From positions 48,043,616 to 48,107,615 of the forward strand of contig CM072919.1 of assembly GCA_037013685.1 (NCBI GenBank): a stretch of 64,000 nt of DNA. The letters are read 5' to 3'. Within the stretch, counting starts at the first letter, position 1, and the number at the start of each line of letters is the position of its first letter. The notes below the pieces were generated by a model that saw only the letters and a program-made list of their open reading frames with translations, was not told where the DNA came from and made no database searches. The position numbers and the translations under genes are program-made. This DNA comes from Acridotheres tristis (Eukaryota > Chordata > Aves > Passeriformes > Sturnidae). Positions 25,501-41,552 of the stretch are shown here, one piece after another.

Positions 25501-28500
25501 CATTTATCTTGAAATGTTTTCTGTGGACAATTACAACTGTTAGAAAGTTGAGGCTAACTATGATAAGAAGAATAAAGGTTTTAAAAACCTAGTGTGTTTG
25601 CACATAGTTCTGTGAAGATGCTGAGCTTTCACTTTCAAGTACAAATGATTCTGAACCAACTTAGAAGCTAACTTCAATTTATTAGCATTCTGTAAAATGC
25701 CATTTATCTGTCTTTCTGAGGTTTTTAGGCATTCAGGTGCTAACTCAGACATCACTGCACTCCTTCCTCTCCAGTCTGCCAGAATCTCATAGATCAGTTG
25801 AGTTTATATCAGAATCTTTAGGAGTTTCCTTTAGAGACATTTAGACCTTTTTTCTCTCCCAAATTAAGCACGAAAAAACATTTGTTGGAGAAAACAGCAA
25901 GAAAATGATAGCACTGAAGAAAAATCTCATTGGCTGTCTGTTGGTTTGTCCTTCCACAAGCTTCCTTCAACAAGTTTAGGTTTTGCAATCTTTTTATTCA
26001 AAACCCATTACAAAAAGAAGTCAAAGTTTAATATTGTCATTCTTTACACATAAAAAAGACTCTATTCAAAAGATAACAGATGGACAATCACTCTAAATGA
26101 ACAGTCATACAGTTTAAATTCATGCAAAGCATGTGTGACACATTTATAGTGAGACTATATTTTCCAAGATCAACTAAAGCTAGATCAAACTGCTTAGTAA
26201 ATTAGATTTCAATTACACAGACACAACACAGCAGTAGAAAATATGCAAATGCGCTTCAGTATGTGTATAATGAACTAATTTGTGAAATTGAAGATTTTCT
26301 CTTTCAGATGAAGTTTTATATGCATATTCTCTATTTAGATGCAGAATATTACTTTTAAAAAATACACCCACAACTAATAAAATTTCACAATTTAAAAAGT
26401 TATAGAAAATTTAGCCAGCATCCATTCCTTCATCAGTTTAAATACATCTCCCATTATCCTTGTTGGCAAACATGACCTCTGAGTGCCCCTCAGAAGTCTA
26501 CAGGTAACCTAGAGAAGTCTGCAGTTTCAAATGTTTCAAATCCAACAGGTACAACAAGCTACATTAATATTTAATGTTTACGACATTTTTAGTGTACACC
26601 ACTGCAATGCAAACCAAATACATCAGCTCAAACTATACAGCTGAAATTCCACAGGACATTTTTTGAAAAGAATCTTTATCAAGAAGAAATAAAAATGATG
26701 CTACTTCTATCAAAAGAGTGGATTAAAAATCTTAGGTAAAAATGTTCTGTACCAAAAAATTCATAACTGAGATTTCTCATCAATACTTAAAAAAATCAAA
26801 TACATCTAAGAAGTACATTGAGACCTATGTCAAGAAACAAGATGGATTTACACTTCTCAGAAACTATCAAGATACTGTATCTGGATTCACTATGTGTTTC
26901 AGTGTCTGCAGTAGTGTCTTAAAACAGTTTGAGATGAACTCCATGTGACTGATCTGCTCTTGCAAAGCAGAACTGAGGCACCCATGACATCCCTTTAAAA
27001 ACAAATGCTTTCCTATGCCCTTTAAATTTTGTTAGGAAAAAAAAACATGAGCGCTCAAAAGGACACCTGAATGAGCTGTTGCATTAAAAAAACAGTGATT
27101 TTTTTCAACCTCTTTGCTACTGGACCTTCATCCTGGCAATGATCTTTTCATATGCTGGTATTGAGAGAAAGAACATACCTTATGACTCATCTCTGAAGTA
27201 TATGATATAGCATGAAAACAGCTAAAAATAGTTTACAGATCTCAGTGTATCTTACAAGGTACAAAATGCTCTTCATGTCTTTGCCAGAGCCTTGTGTAAC
27301 GAGGTCACAGAACATGAGTGGGTCTACTAAGCAAAACAAATACCAACTAGCACAATCATTTTAATAAATAACCAGCAAAATACTGGTGAATGACGAGATA
27401 CTTGCAGGCACACTTTCACATTTCTAACACAATGCCAGATACAATTGCTTGTGATTGTTTTATATGGAAAACCCTCATAATATTGGAGTAAAAACTATGG
27501 TTTATCCAAATCAGTACCAAAAATGTCAAGCAAACATCTAAAGATGATATGAATTAAACGACAATACATGTAGCTGTAAAAACTTTGTGATATACAGCTA
27601 CTGTACAAGATCTAGAGCCTGAGTATTAAGAAACATTTAAATGAAATTTTATTTGAGAGTCATTCAATAGATGGAGCAGGGAAAATGCACACATTTACAT
27701 TTTGCAAGAGAATTTTCTTACAAAAGTCGCTTGAAAAGTAAGGCACTCATGTCATGAAAGTAAATGACATTCGTTACCTACATACGTATAGACAACAGTT
27801 CATTTACTAGCAGAAACATGGCCCTTAGACATTCAAGCAATTTTAGGTACCTCAAACATCCCACCTGCAGTGATTTAGGCTAGATTACAGTGCCTCAAAC
27901 ACATTTAAAGCTACATTTAATATCTCTTTGGTATAGTGTAAACATTTCTCAATAGAAAATCTATTCTGATCAACAAGAAAGGAATCTATTTTTTAACTGC
28001 ATTAGCTCAAGATGTTTAACAAAGTATGACTGAAAATGCTTTGTGAAGTCATTGAGTTGTATGTTTTAAAGTTATTGTGAATTAAAAGAGCTTAGTAATT
28101 TAAATAAAGTAGCTTTTTCTGAATAATTTCACACAATAAAATCTCTTCCACGAGACACATCATATGCTCATTCAGCTTCAAAGTAAAAACTTTCAAAATT
28201 AAGTAATTACAAAATATAAAATGCTCACACATAGCCTAAATCCTCATGGACTGTTGAGGGAGATCATTTTGAATAAGAAGATGCATTGGGCCTTTCAGAC
28301 ATACACTAATCCAAACAGAGAATAATTGAGACCTACTTTTAAACTGTGTTTTGGAAGACGATAAAGTACATGAAAAAATGTATGCACACTATAATTTTGA
28401 AATTTTAATAATCTTCTAAGCTAAGTGAATTACGTTAGTATTACTGGAAAGCTGCAGAGAGGGATTACACCACTTAATATAACAAATATAATTTTATAAA

Positions 28501-29413
28501 AACTCAGGCTTTACGACTATGAGTTTTAATATTAATCCTTGAAGTAAAGTGAGAATAAATTTTTGGAATCACATGCCTGGTAGCATGAGTACATGATCAT
28601 TCACTCCTTATTCAATTTCTGACACACTACCTGTGTGACGGATGTTTTTCTCCTTAGAAATGTAAATTTCTCTCCTACCACAACATTCAGCCCTCTGCAG
28701 TCACAGACTAGAAAAGACCCAGCCCTGCATATGTAGCAGATTTTCTGTACTTTGGCAGTGTCATGCGTCTAAATCAGATACTTAAGTGCCACCAAAAAGG
28801 AATAACCTTGGGGTTTCTCACTTTTACACTTTTTACCCTGCTAGCCTTACCCTCAGCCTTATAGTTGGCACAGTTGCAAGGTTTCAAAAAGATGGTTTAT
28901 ATCTGGATTACATTGCAAAAGATGACTTTTCATTAACTGCCATGTATCTGTAAATAAGGCACTAATATTACAAGCAAACTCTGAAGCTGCTCTCTAGCAC
29001 TGCTCTCTGCAATGCTGTTAATTTTGCTACACATTATCTACTTGTGCACATTAGCATACACTATGCAAAACAAAAAACACAACCAACACTAAGATTTCAT
29101 CTTCCCTTTGAAAGTGATAATCTATCACATGTACATACATAAAAATATTTGGTTGTGTATCTATGAGGACACAACATATTGCACCAACTTCTTGCATTTC
29201 ATTTGTCACAGCCTCAAACCATCTGTCTCTGATCATGTCCTACTGGTCTCAATGATCTGGCATTACCAGTGCCATTTCTAAGTCCTGGAAGAGACTATTT
29301 TAAGCTCTCAAGAAATACTCTTCCTTAGATTTGTATCTAAGAAATTTGCGTAGAATATTTCTGAATGGTAACAGTCAGTTAAAACAATTCAGAAAGAAGA
29401 AAGAATAGCAATA

Positions 29414-29436
29414 AAATAATAATAATAATGACAACA
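29414..29436. repeat. AAT microsatellite
   Basis: AATAAAATAATAATAATAAT-type trinucleotide run of about 23 bases, followed by related imperfect units. Confidence 0.75.
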
Positions 29437-32400
29437 ATTTATTTACAAAGTAAATAACAACAATTTAATTACCATTTTTTATTTTAAAAAGAATACAATC
29501 TGAAGTTAGGGGGAATCTTGACATGACTTGAAAAAGTTATCTGAGTCAGGTTAAATGGCATAGCATTCTGCTTCAGAACTAAATGTGAGTAACAAATATT
29601 ATGGTATCCTGTCTCTGTCTTCTCTTCAGACACTGGTTCATAAAATGAGAATACTAGGAGTCTTCAGAACAGTTTTGAGGAAATTCCTGAATAGAACTTA
29701 AGGTTCAGTTCTGAGTACAAAAATATACTGTCCATAACCTCAATATATTGGTGGCCCCAACTAAGTATTTTTACTGCTGCAGGTCATTCTTCAGCTCCTT
29801 CTTAGAAGAGGCTGCTGCACAATTCCACCAGACACTAGTGCATTAATGTGAACCATCACATTGAAGAGTTAGGGCAATGCCAAGAATGTCAATTAGTGCC
29901 ACACAAAGGCTTGATCTTGCTTCATAAAGAGCTTTTGATTTCCTTTAATTAATTAATTAGGCAAATCGCTTTTTTTAGCATGGCACTAACATTAATGTGG
30001 ACTTTGTAAGATTTATCACTTTATATAGTTTGCATTCAAGTACTGCATTCCCCTTCAGAAGAGTTCTGACCAAGCCATACAAGAAAGGTATGTGTGTTTC
30101 TACAGAGGCCCAAATGTTATTTAGTGCATGAATGTTTTACTTGAATATCAGGCCAGCCAGATCCTGCATGACAGACCTGCAGGGAGAAAACACACCTACT
30201 TGATTATCCCTTTTACTTTTCAAACCTCAATAAAATAAGAAATAATTGATAAATATGTAATTTTATATAAAAAGGTCTGTTCTTCAATGCAGGTCACCCC
30301 ATCCTTCCATTCATTAAAAACTGGACAGTAGTCATCTTAGCAGAAAAAAACAAACAGTAAAACAAATTTCAACTTACATAAAAGGCAACTTTTAAATCAT
30401 TCTATTGAAAAAGCATCAAAGATATATTACATCCCAATATTCAGTAAGGAGATCAAAGTGCTATAAAGACATATTGATTAGATGTCTCACTTCCTTCTGG
30501 ATATGCTTTGAGCCATACCAAATGCCAAATGAGAACACAAAGGAGTAAGTTTCCCTGAGCATGGCAAATACACATTCTGAAACAGGGAAGTTAAACAGTG
30601 ACAGCAATAAATCACTGCAACTGTAAAACTGAATTACTATGTCTATTTTTCTCTTTTTCATATTCTTAACTATAAGACAAAATGGCACCATGATGGTATA
30701 AAATTTGGAAAGCTACCTACTTCATTCACCTATGGAAATGACAAAATAACAGTAACAAATATGCCTATCAGTAGGTGATACCACACAATCAATTATTTTA
30801 GTAAATTATGATTAATTTTTTCTAAGAACACCTACATTTTCATTCTCACACCCAAGAAATTTTTTCCTGTATAACAATGAAGTAGTAGTTATAAATGATA
30901 TATAAAATATGAAATATTGGGACTGCTGCTTATAATTGATAATCTTAGTGTCATAATTCTAAAATCACTCAATTTCTTATTGAAAAGTCCACAGACAAAC
31001 AAAACAGAACAAAATACTAACAAACAAAACCCCCAAAATAGAACAACACTTAAGGTGGTTCTACTTTAACTAGAAAGAATTGGAAACATTTTAAAGTCTT
31101 TTTAACTGAGAACCAAAAATCTGTAGCAACAAGAATTTCACTGGATTTTTCATAAATACATATTTTAAAAGACAACTCAAATAATTAGGCAGCATAAAAT
31201 ATAATTTCTGTTTTGAGTTTGTTGCCCTGCTATAATCTTGAAGAACTTCTATGTTCTAAAAGAGATTAGGACAGGTACAGATTTTGGAAGCTGAAATTGG
31301 TATAAATTTTGAAAAACCCTGCCCTTGAAAATCATTGAATACCTAATGGAGTATCAAATTAAATTAAAATATCAAATTACATGAAGGATAGGCCTGGCTG
31401 CTGTCATAGCATGCAGCCAAGGGAATACAGGTGCAAAGGAACGCATCTCTTGTTTTAGTCTTATGCCAGTTAGATACATACTTAATTACATTCCAACAGT
31501 TTAATTATATTTCAATAGCTATTTGAAAGATTTTACTTATGGCTTGACATGAAGATAAAAAGATATTTTCAGAATTATTTGCACACAAAGAGAAAGGGAG
31601 AACATGGGAAAACATGACGAAGGTGAAAAATTATGAGGCCCTGGAGATATCCTGGAAAAACAGCAGCAAAAAGCATATCTACATATAAAGGGCTTCTATA
31701 TCAAGAAGATACAGAATGTGTATAGTAGAAAGTCCTACACATTGATATCTATACTACCAGGAAAAATAAGGTATAGAATACCTTCTTTAAAAAGTCACAT
31801 GCTGTTTTAAAGTTCTATTGATCCCTTCTGCACATCTCAAGGTAACACAGTTACTTTGTAGTTGATCCAATAATATAACAAAGATCTCCCAGGCACTGGA
31901 TTTACCAAGAAGCCTTTCGGTATTTTTGAGTGAAAACTGAAAGAATGCTGAAGGTCTTGAAATAACAGGGATAAATGATATGGAAGTATACATGCTTAAT
32001 AACCACATGCTGTAATTACACAATAATCCCATTTTTCTTCCAAATTACTTGTCAATAAATCTTTCTCACTGCACTATAAATTCCAAGGTCATGGACAGAG
32101 GTATTTATTAGTATAATTACAATGCAGAAATAAAACCATTAAGCTTTTAGATCCCGATATTGTTCCATTTATTCTCTCCTTTCCCCAAGGGGGAGGTGAA
32201 TAGTTCCTACAAATGGAATACCCAGAAAATATTGGACGCTACTTTTAAAAGGCTAAAAATGTGCTGGTTCATACAGTTACTTTGTTTCAGTTATCTTTTC
32301 TCTTTTTCTAAACTTTGACAGAATGCCAGATTTATCTTTTTTCTTAATACTACAGTACACCAAACAGACTCAGGATTAAGTGTTCTCTGAAATAGAAATT

Positions 32401-33458
32401 GTTAACATTGTTACTACTATTAGACATTGCTACTACTATTAACATTAAAGCACTCTGGATTTCACTGCGCACCAGTCAGTCATATATGGGACCAAAAATC
32501 CCAAGGTCTCAGCCATCTGTCGAGAAGTAACTTGCAGTCCAAATTTGTGGACTTTTGTTTCCACAATTTCATTATTCCTAGGCACCAATCTCTGTGTCTT
32601 GGTTACTCGGCTTCTTCCACAAACCACCAGAAAGGCACCTAAGTGCATGACTACAAAGTGTCACAATGAGACCACTGAATCAGACTAGCATGAGCAAACT
32701 TATTCCATAATTTTCGGGAGAAGGGTAAACCTATTCTTACCTGAACTCAACTCCTAGTCATAATTAGCTTTCAAAGACTAACTAAAGCATTGTTACATAA
32801 TCATGATTTATATTCCAGTGTTCAATCTCAGTGTCTAAGTTACATATAAATTGATTTAATGGTGAAAGCTTTTTCTCAGAGTTATCTTATACTCTTCAGC
32901 AAGTTAAAAACAAAATATGAATTTTTCTTACTTAGGGATGCTTTTTCTCATTTATTAAGTAAATAATGTTTACATCTGATTAGATTGAACATAAATGTAA
33001 TAAATTGCCAATTTAATTCTTCTTCCAATGTAAAGCAGCAGCTATGTGGATAAATTTTTATCATTTTCTTGCTATATAAGGGTAGTAAATAATATACTTG
33101 AATAATATTCTTAATACTAACCAATAAAATATTGTATAGTGGCATAATTTAAGGGAAAAAAAAGTTCACCTTGTGTAAATACATGTTCAAATTCCAATGT
33201 AAAACCTTAAAATTGTTCAAAAATTAACTGTTACTGACATTCAACCTGTAAAACTGGACAAAAGAGGAAATGCAGAGAAATTAAATAGAAACACAACAGT
33301 AATGATGATATCCTTTCAAAATAAGAGCTTCCAATTAAATTATGGTTGTGTGACTTATATTTTGCATTGTTGCATTGACCTTCATGTTAATGCAAACATA
33401 TAATGAATTCATAATCACAAATTTTAATTTTATTCCTCCTCCCATTCTATTCTAGTTA

Positions 33459-33496
33459 TTACTTATATTTTCCTTTTTTTTTTACTTATATTTTCC
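33459..33496. repeat. 15-bp direct repeat around a T run
   Basis: TTACTTATATTTTCC occurs at 33459-33473 and again at 33482-33496, separated by eight T bases. It looks like a local replication-slippage duplication. Confidence 0.8.
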
Positions 33497-33689
33497 AGAA
33501 AGCTTGACTCAGAAAAATTAAGGCAGACCTTCAGCAACTTGGTTGATAGTTGCTTGGCTGCTTCATTGATGACTACCACACAAAACCACATCTAAAAGCC
33601 ATATGCTAACTTCAGTCCCTCCAGACTAATGCTTATACTGTTGAATGTTCTACACACAGAACAAAGGAAATACACAGATTTAAAAACCT

Positions 33690-33903
33690 GTCTAGGAACA
33701 AGTTCCTCACTCAGAGGGTTGTTGGGCAGTGGAACAGCTCCTCAGGGAACTGGTCACAAAAACAACCTCATAGAGTTCAAGAAGCATTTGGACAATGCTC
33801 TTAGGCACATGGTGTGACTCTTGGGACTCTTGTGCAGGGCCAAGAGTTGGACTTGATGATCACTGTGCATCTTCTCCAACTCAGGATTTCCTATGATTCA
33901 ACG
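33690..33903 (+). mobile_element. CR1 LINE 3' fragment
   Basis: Plus-strand CR1 3' end: GAACAAGTTCCTCACTCAGAGGG, TTGGGCAGTGGAACAGCTCC, GAGTTCAAGAAGCATTTGGA and GGACTTGATGATC, ending in CCTATGATTC. About 210 bases, 5'-truncated, antisense to CCDC171. Its wording differs from the 20128 and 2012 copies, so it belongs to another CR1 subfamily. Confidence 0.85.
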
Positions 33904-36900
33904 AATCTAACTCCCTGGACAGATTCACTTATAGTAATAGAATGTAGAACTTTATCTAGGTTGTGTTCTCTTTTCTTTTGTGAAAAAGAGCTCTTGGGTC
34001 TAGCCCACAACTGTGTGCTATCTTCGTGACTTCCTATTATGCAGAGACAGCAGCTCCTAGAAGGAAGACTATCCTTTCCCATAAACCTGAATTCCACATA
34101 CAAAGCATTGCAATCAACAAAGAAAAAAGCACAAAGAACTAGATCTATGACAACTTTCTAGCTAACCTAAATCTTTGAAGACTAAGAAGTTAGCAGTAGT
34201 GGAAGTTATGCAATAGAGTAGAATGAACAGTTCTACTTATTTTACAAATAGTGCTAACACAAATTGAAATACCTGACAAATGTCTTTAACCTGGAACTTA
34301 TTGTACTAAGAAAACACATTACCTCTTTTGACTAAGAACAGAGCAGATGACAATACTAATCCATTCTTACCTACTTCATACATTATTTAGGTGTTCAAAA
34401 CATAGACAGTATGGAAACTAAAAGAAAACCCCAACAACTCCCCCACATTTAATTAATGAATTATGAATTTTAGTTTCTTACCTATTCAGAAGAGAGCTTG
34501 CTTCTCTTTAACATGCTAAACTTATCAATACAAATTCTCTGTTAAGTTAGATGCTAGTGGTAATTAGCTATACTGCTCTCTTTAAGGAATGGCATTACCT
34601 TTAATCAGGCAATGCACAGAAATGCAGTTTCTTGACAAAGAGACAAGTTGATGCTAAAAAGCATCAACAGTAACTCTCAGTGCATCCAAATTCCTGCAAT
34701 ATTTTCAACTTAAGATGTCAGAGGAAAAAATCCTCAAATCCTATTTTTAGAACAAATCCTATTTCGTAGAACAGTAAGTGTTCTTCCTGTTACTGCAATC
34801 TTTCCGAGAAGCATGAAAATCACTTGGTGTTCCCCATGTAAGTGAAGTCTTTCAACCTTTCTCCAAGTTAGAATACTGCAGTATTTTCAGAAATAACTGT
34901 AAAACTCACTCACAAAGTATGTACAGTGGTATTAGTAAAAGAAATTGTGTAAATATTTGAAATGGTCTTTCAGAGCAAATATGTGGCTATAAATATATGA
35001 AGAGGCAAAGAAATGAAAAGCAGAAAATTGCGTATCACCTTCACCTCAGATTCATCCAAGAACTGAGAGTCTGCTAAGGGAGAACATCCACTTCTAACAA
35101 ACAGAGAAATCCCAATCTTCATCTGAATCTAATGAATTAAGATATGCCTGTTTCATGAAGAATACTCTGGACAGAGAATATATATGTATGATTTGAATGA
35201 CATAGGTATTAAAAATAAACATTCCAAATCTCCCCACCAGAAAACATCTTTTTTGAATGTTATCAAAGCATTTGTATGAATTCTTTTTTCCTCACTTACT
35301 CTGTCATAAATTAATGGCAGCTTCACTGAACTCAGCAGATTAAAAAAAAACCCCAAAATTCACAGTACCTTCTTCTAAAACAAGTACTGAAGTCTGTGTT
35401 GAGGCATATCAATATCAAGTTATATGATTTAACATCTATTGCACAGGAGCTATTAACTAACAATTTATAGAACTTATTCCATAAATAGAACCTTAAAAAT
35501 ACACAGGCACAAACATACCTAAAAGGAAGTAAATATATAGACTCTGCATATCAATAAGAAAGAAAAATACTTTACTTGATTAAGACCAGCTGGTATCACG
35601 AATTAAAAGTATGTCTGTTATTGATACCTGTTTAGCATTTGTGTAAAAGTTTCTCTTCAAAGAATAAGGAATCAGAGCAAATGATTCACCTCATTTAATA
35701 AAAAGAACTGGTGTTAAAGACTTGCTTAGTTCCAGCTGACCTTGAACATAATTGGCTACTTTGGATGTCTCTATGGTATATGCCACTAAGAAGATAAAAA
35801 TATACAGGATTAAAATCTGAACTGATAAAGCTAAGAAATTAAGTTTACTCCTTTAATAAGCCTACTTTATGAAAGTACGTGAATACCAAAATATAGCTTT
35901 ACTGATTGCTGTTAACTGTGAATAAGTTTAAAAATAAGCTATCAGAAGTATCAAATATTTTAATTTTCTTCTTCTTACCTGTTTAAAAATTATGAATAAA
36001 GAATTAAAAGCATGTCTATTTTTTTTACTCCATGTCACTCTACTCTACCTGACCTTTTATGCCAACACACTCACCAAATTTTTATATACATTTAAGTCTT
36101 TACAAGTAATATTATTTTGTATCTTAAGATGAAGATGGAGGCATAGTTTTTCTATTTTATTTTTTACAGTGCAACAGTTAAAATTCTTTTTTTTTTCTGT
36201 ACTATTTAAGCACTTAAAAACCTATATAATAGTAAAAACACTGTTTCACAAGGGCAAGGTTGATTATTACAAAGACGAGATTGTTTCACTGTACTGCAAA
36301 ATGAGAGCTACAAAAAGCCCCACAAAAACCCCAAACACTTTGTCGCAGAACCCAATTAAGCTAAAGAAAAGGGTCTGTCAATTAAGATGCCAGGGCAAAG
36401 GCAGAGACCATTTCTTCCTGTTGTGAACAAAGGCATGAACAAGGTTGGATTGTGGTTAACTGTGGGAGACAAAAGAGACTTTTTCTCAAATTTTAAAAGC
36501 CAATTTTTAAAAGCCGCATATAGGGCTTAAAATTTAAGGAGCACTTATATTCCTTGGTATCAAAGTATTATATTAGACTGCCACTTGAATTTCGAAAGTA
36601 CTTATTCTACACAGGTTTGGAACTGTAAAAACAACGATAAAAGGTGAAAGTGAAATGACGATTTAGGATGCATACATTATAAAACTGCATCTGCATGACT
36701 AAAAAAAAAATCGAGGAACACTAGATCATTAACATGTGTTAACAAGTTACCACAACTGTTCTTGTCTCCTTTTTTGATACAGTCAGAGATGCACGCACTC
36801 ACAACCAAAATCCAACTTTGTGCTACCTTTTGTAGCCTACAACTTAAATTTGGTTTAAAACTCTGCAGTAGGAAGGATTGAGACTTACAAAGTAATAAAC

Positions 36901-38586
36901 CAAATCAGCATACCTGTAAGTAGTGAACTTCAGCCCTAAGGTTTATTTTGTAAATGTTTTTTGCCTCCATTCTATCACCTATATTATTACATTGCATTGT
37001 ATCTTTAAAGCTTTCAGCAATAACCAAGCATTTTACACTAAATGAAGTTGTTACAATAGCTAACGACTGTTAAAGACTACAGAATTAGGATGCATTTTAG
37101 GAGTGTGACTGTCTCAAAAAAAATGGTATGAAGCCTTCAATTAATAAAAAACAGAACCTGTGAAATGAAATTCAGTATCGAATAATCTATGCAACATTTA
37201 AAAGTTCCTCCTATATTTTAATTGCCTAAAATTGACCTTTTTCTTAATTTTCTCTGAATAAATGAAAAGGCATGTTTTAGACAAAGCAAAACATGGGGAA
37301 AAACCATGTATAAATTTATAAAAAAGTAGACAGAAATTAAGATTTTATATATGATTTGTCTTCTAGTCCTTCCCTTCTTTATATTCCTAATAGCCATTTA
37401 AAACTCTTGAATCAAGCACTTCTCAAAGAAATCAAACACAAGATTAACAGCTTATATATACACTGCAGTTATATTAGAAAGAAAATAGAAACAGTATTAA
37501 CAAACAACCTGACTGAAAACACTATCAAGTTTATTCTTCCATTTAAATTAACTATTTAAACTAGGGAATTGTGAGGGAGAAAAAATCCCCACAAAAACCA
37601 AGGTAAATTGAAAATGTCACTGTCTTTTACCCTTAGTGAGGTAAGGCATTTTTAGTAAATAATACCACAAGTGAAAACCCTCCTTAATAAATTTAACAAC
37701 ATCCTTCAGTATCCTCCACTACACATCACTTCAAATCTCTACTCTGCTGCAACTCATCCTCCTACTTTCATTGTTATATTTTCAATATTTCTGACATTTC
37801 TACTAGTTTTGTAACTCGAATCATTTTGGTTCTCCTCCTGCTTGATACTTCTTCTCTCAGAATTACAAGTACTTCTATTTCTCAAAATACTGATGAAGCA
37901 GTCTCTTGCTCAGTAGTCAATTCACAGAAGAACACTGGGAGATGAAAAGATAGTAGTAGGGTTGAAGAGCAGCACAAGCAGCAAAGCTTACTTTAAATAG
38001 AAAATAAATAAAGGCTGCAGAGATCAGGTCACCACCCATTACTAGCTTGCCATCACAAAGTTTCCTCTCTTCTCATGTTAGATATCCACCTGTTTTCAAA
38101 CCTCTAATACTCTCTCTGTTGCTTTGTTATCAGAGATTCTGATAACATCATCTTTTCCCTCATTACTCATGTCTACATAAAAGTCTAAATTCTGATGGAA
38201 AAGGATTTCTGTCTATTGTCACCTCGCATATTCCAAATTGACAAATATATTCTCCATCCTAAGATTATATTCAGGAAACAGGCAATCCAGGTTTTAAAAT
38301 ATTATTGTGACCTCTATCAAAAATCAAAGTATCCCGTACTTTTAATTTTTTCTATAAACTGCAAATACCTTGTGATAGCTAGATCTGCTGCCACTTATGT
38401 CCCCTATAAATTTCAGACATTTCACATATATTAGTGTACACCACCCAGTTCAAAGAGCAGAGAAGTGATGTTATACATTGACGAATCTTGAAAGTGTTTC
38501 TGAGTACCCTCAAATTTCAATGGGCTATACAGTATGTGTGCATTTACATTTTATTTGCACAAGAACTATGACATTTGGCTTGTTCA

Positions 38587-38847
<261 letters not shown>

Positions 38848-40387
38848 TTATGTAACTATACTTACCTGTTTACATACTTGACTTCCAAAGTTCCACATGT
38901 GAACGTATTAAATTCTAAAACAAAACCATGCTAAAGGTTATTATTTAGTTAGATTTTTTAACTCAAAGACAGACCACCAAGCAATAAACCAGACAGACAA
39001 CTTTATTCCCCGTATTTTTTCAAAACAGCACTCAGGCTACTGTAAACAGTATGCATTTGCTATTCTATTCAAATTAACATCCTAGATTGCAAAGAACCAA
39101 TATTTAGAAGAAAATATGCAGATCAGTGTCCCACATTTTAGTGCATATCTGTTAACCATTGTAAACATCTTCCTGAACTCCTTCTACCTTTCCAAAAGTG
39201 TTCCAGAAAGACAAAATAGTTCTTCAAGTAAAATCATTGTCTACATGTGAATGGCAACATAATCTGGGGTAATTGCTTCCAATTTTCCCACAACTGTAAG
39301 CAATAAAATCCAGTATGAGCAAAACTGAAGATGAACACATATAATTTTGTCTGTTTGAGTAAGAAACCCCAATATTTTACCAGCTAGGAACAGGAAAAAT
39401 AATGGATTTGACACCATCTTTTAAATAGTCTCTGCCTGGAATTGTCTCATTTGGGACATACTGACAAGTCTACCAGCTAGGCTTCAGTATCAGTGTTGTT
39501 CACAGCTACAGAAAACACTGGCTTTTCTGGGCCACAACTGTTTTAGTTGTACTGTGTACCTGTTGAGCATGTGTAAGAATTCTTAACCATTCACTACCTC
39601 AAATAGTTCAAATATATGTTCAATTCTGAATGCAATCTACAAGAAATATGCAGAGTAGGAAATGTGCTAAGTGCACCTCTAGCATGCTAAAGCAAGACAA
39701 GTTTCTTCCCCTCCAACGACTGAAGGCATAGTTCTGTACATATGACAGGGGTCTAACTGAGAACCTACCAAATGGCATCAACCCCTCAAACACCATGTCC
39801 ATTAGTCACAATACTGTGGTTTAAAGAAGTTAAAGAACCTTTTCGTTGTGTCTTCTTGCTCCTGTTGGACAATGCTATTTACAGGTTATCAAATGCATAG
39901 TGTTTAAGTAAATTGATCAATGACAGCTAGAGGTCAGAGGAATTTGGTGCATATATGCTATCAGGAATGTAGAAGAGGACCTTTTTTTCTCCTTCCATAA
40001 ACTTAGTCCTTCAGGGGAACAGCTACACAAGAATTTGAATTGACTAGCTCAGGGCATAACCCAGTATCAAAGACACAGTAAAATATCTATCATAATATTC
40101 AGCAATATCCACACAGAGTTTCTACTTCCTAAAGTTCTCATGGACATACTTATTTTGTACCCTCATGGCACCCATCTTTACTTTGCTGAAGTAAAATCTA
40201 TAAATGCTTTTTGAGTATATAAATCACATCAACATTTTCAACATACAGAAGAAAATCTGGTTGCTGAAGACAAAACATGTAAGTTTTACAAATCAAAAAG
40301 GAACTTGTGGAAGTGAAGCCTTTCTAAACACATCTGACTTCTAGTTTAGTGACATTTGCAATGCAAATCTTCTGGAAAATTCTTTTA

Positions 40388-40651
<264 letters not shown>

Positions 40652-41324
40652 TTAATAATCAGAAACAAATTTATGTGCTTTAACATTAACTATTTTAGCA
40701 ATAAAAGAGTTACATGTAATACCCAAGCACATTAGACAAAGTTGTCATTTAGTCCATCATCTCTAAGATGCATGAGTGCAAAAAAAGTGAACCTGTTTCA
40801 CCTACTCTTGAGGGTAACTAACAACTCTGTTTTCACAGAAGTACCATTTTATTGTAAGACAATAAAAGACCAACTATTTCAGAAGGTTTCTTCTTTCCCT
40901 CTGATTATAGGGAAGAAGGCTATCTTTACTAAAAGGTAGAACACAAAGCATGAGAAAACAGGAAAAAAAAAAAAGATAAAAACAAACAAAACACAACAAA
41001 AACCCAACCCCATAATATTTAGTTGAAGCCAAAAGCAAGTTAGTTCTTACAAAGCAAATACAACTTTGACAGAACCTTAAAAAACCCTTTTTCTTGAATC
41101 TCTTCAAATCTCTTCTTAAAATTCTTTGACATAAAAGAAAAAATATATTCACGCTCTAATGCTTCTGGGTGTTAGGAATCAACTTTTGATGCCTACATAG
41201 TTGACTTCAATGTAGCAGTCTTATAAGCTGAAACAAAATTAATGGTACTATCAAGAGAACTTCATCCTAACACTTAGGCCATGAACCTACTGCTTACATG
41301 AAATAAGACTATAATTATGCATAC

Positions 41325-41551
41325 CATACTGGATAGTCTGTCACACAATCCAGCTTCCAGGGCATGAGTATTTATTCTATTAAGTCCATGAGCCAGGCTC
41401 TGTACCAAGGAGTCTTTCTCCAGATAAGTAATGTACTTGCTGTGGTCTAATGGAACCGTCTCCATTATAACATTCAGATTGTCCATAAGTTTTGAAAATG
41501 AATTCCTGGCTGCACTTAAAAGTAACTTTCCAGAAAGCCAGGACTTTGTAC
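41325..41551 (-). CDS. CCDC171: CCDC171 exon (window exon 8), 227 nt
   Basis: Two bases complete a Gly codon, then 75 codons run from TKSWLSGKLLLSAARNSFSK to CDRLSSM before a GTATGC donor. Recognisable blocks are AARNSFSKLMDN, YITYLEKDSLVQ and LAHGLNRINTHALEAGL. The composition is mixed, so this is the end of the globular part, not coiled coil. Just upstream in the transcript the intron has a long T/G-rich tract (A/C-rich on the plus strand, 41553-41645) that includes the polypyrimidine stretch of the acceptor. The 4.9-kb intron beyond it (41552-46401) contains further A/C-rich patches and no exon I can support. Exit phase 0. Confidence 0.95.
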
Positions 41552-41552
41552 C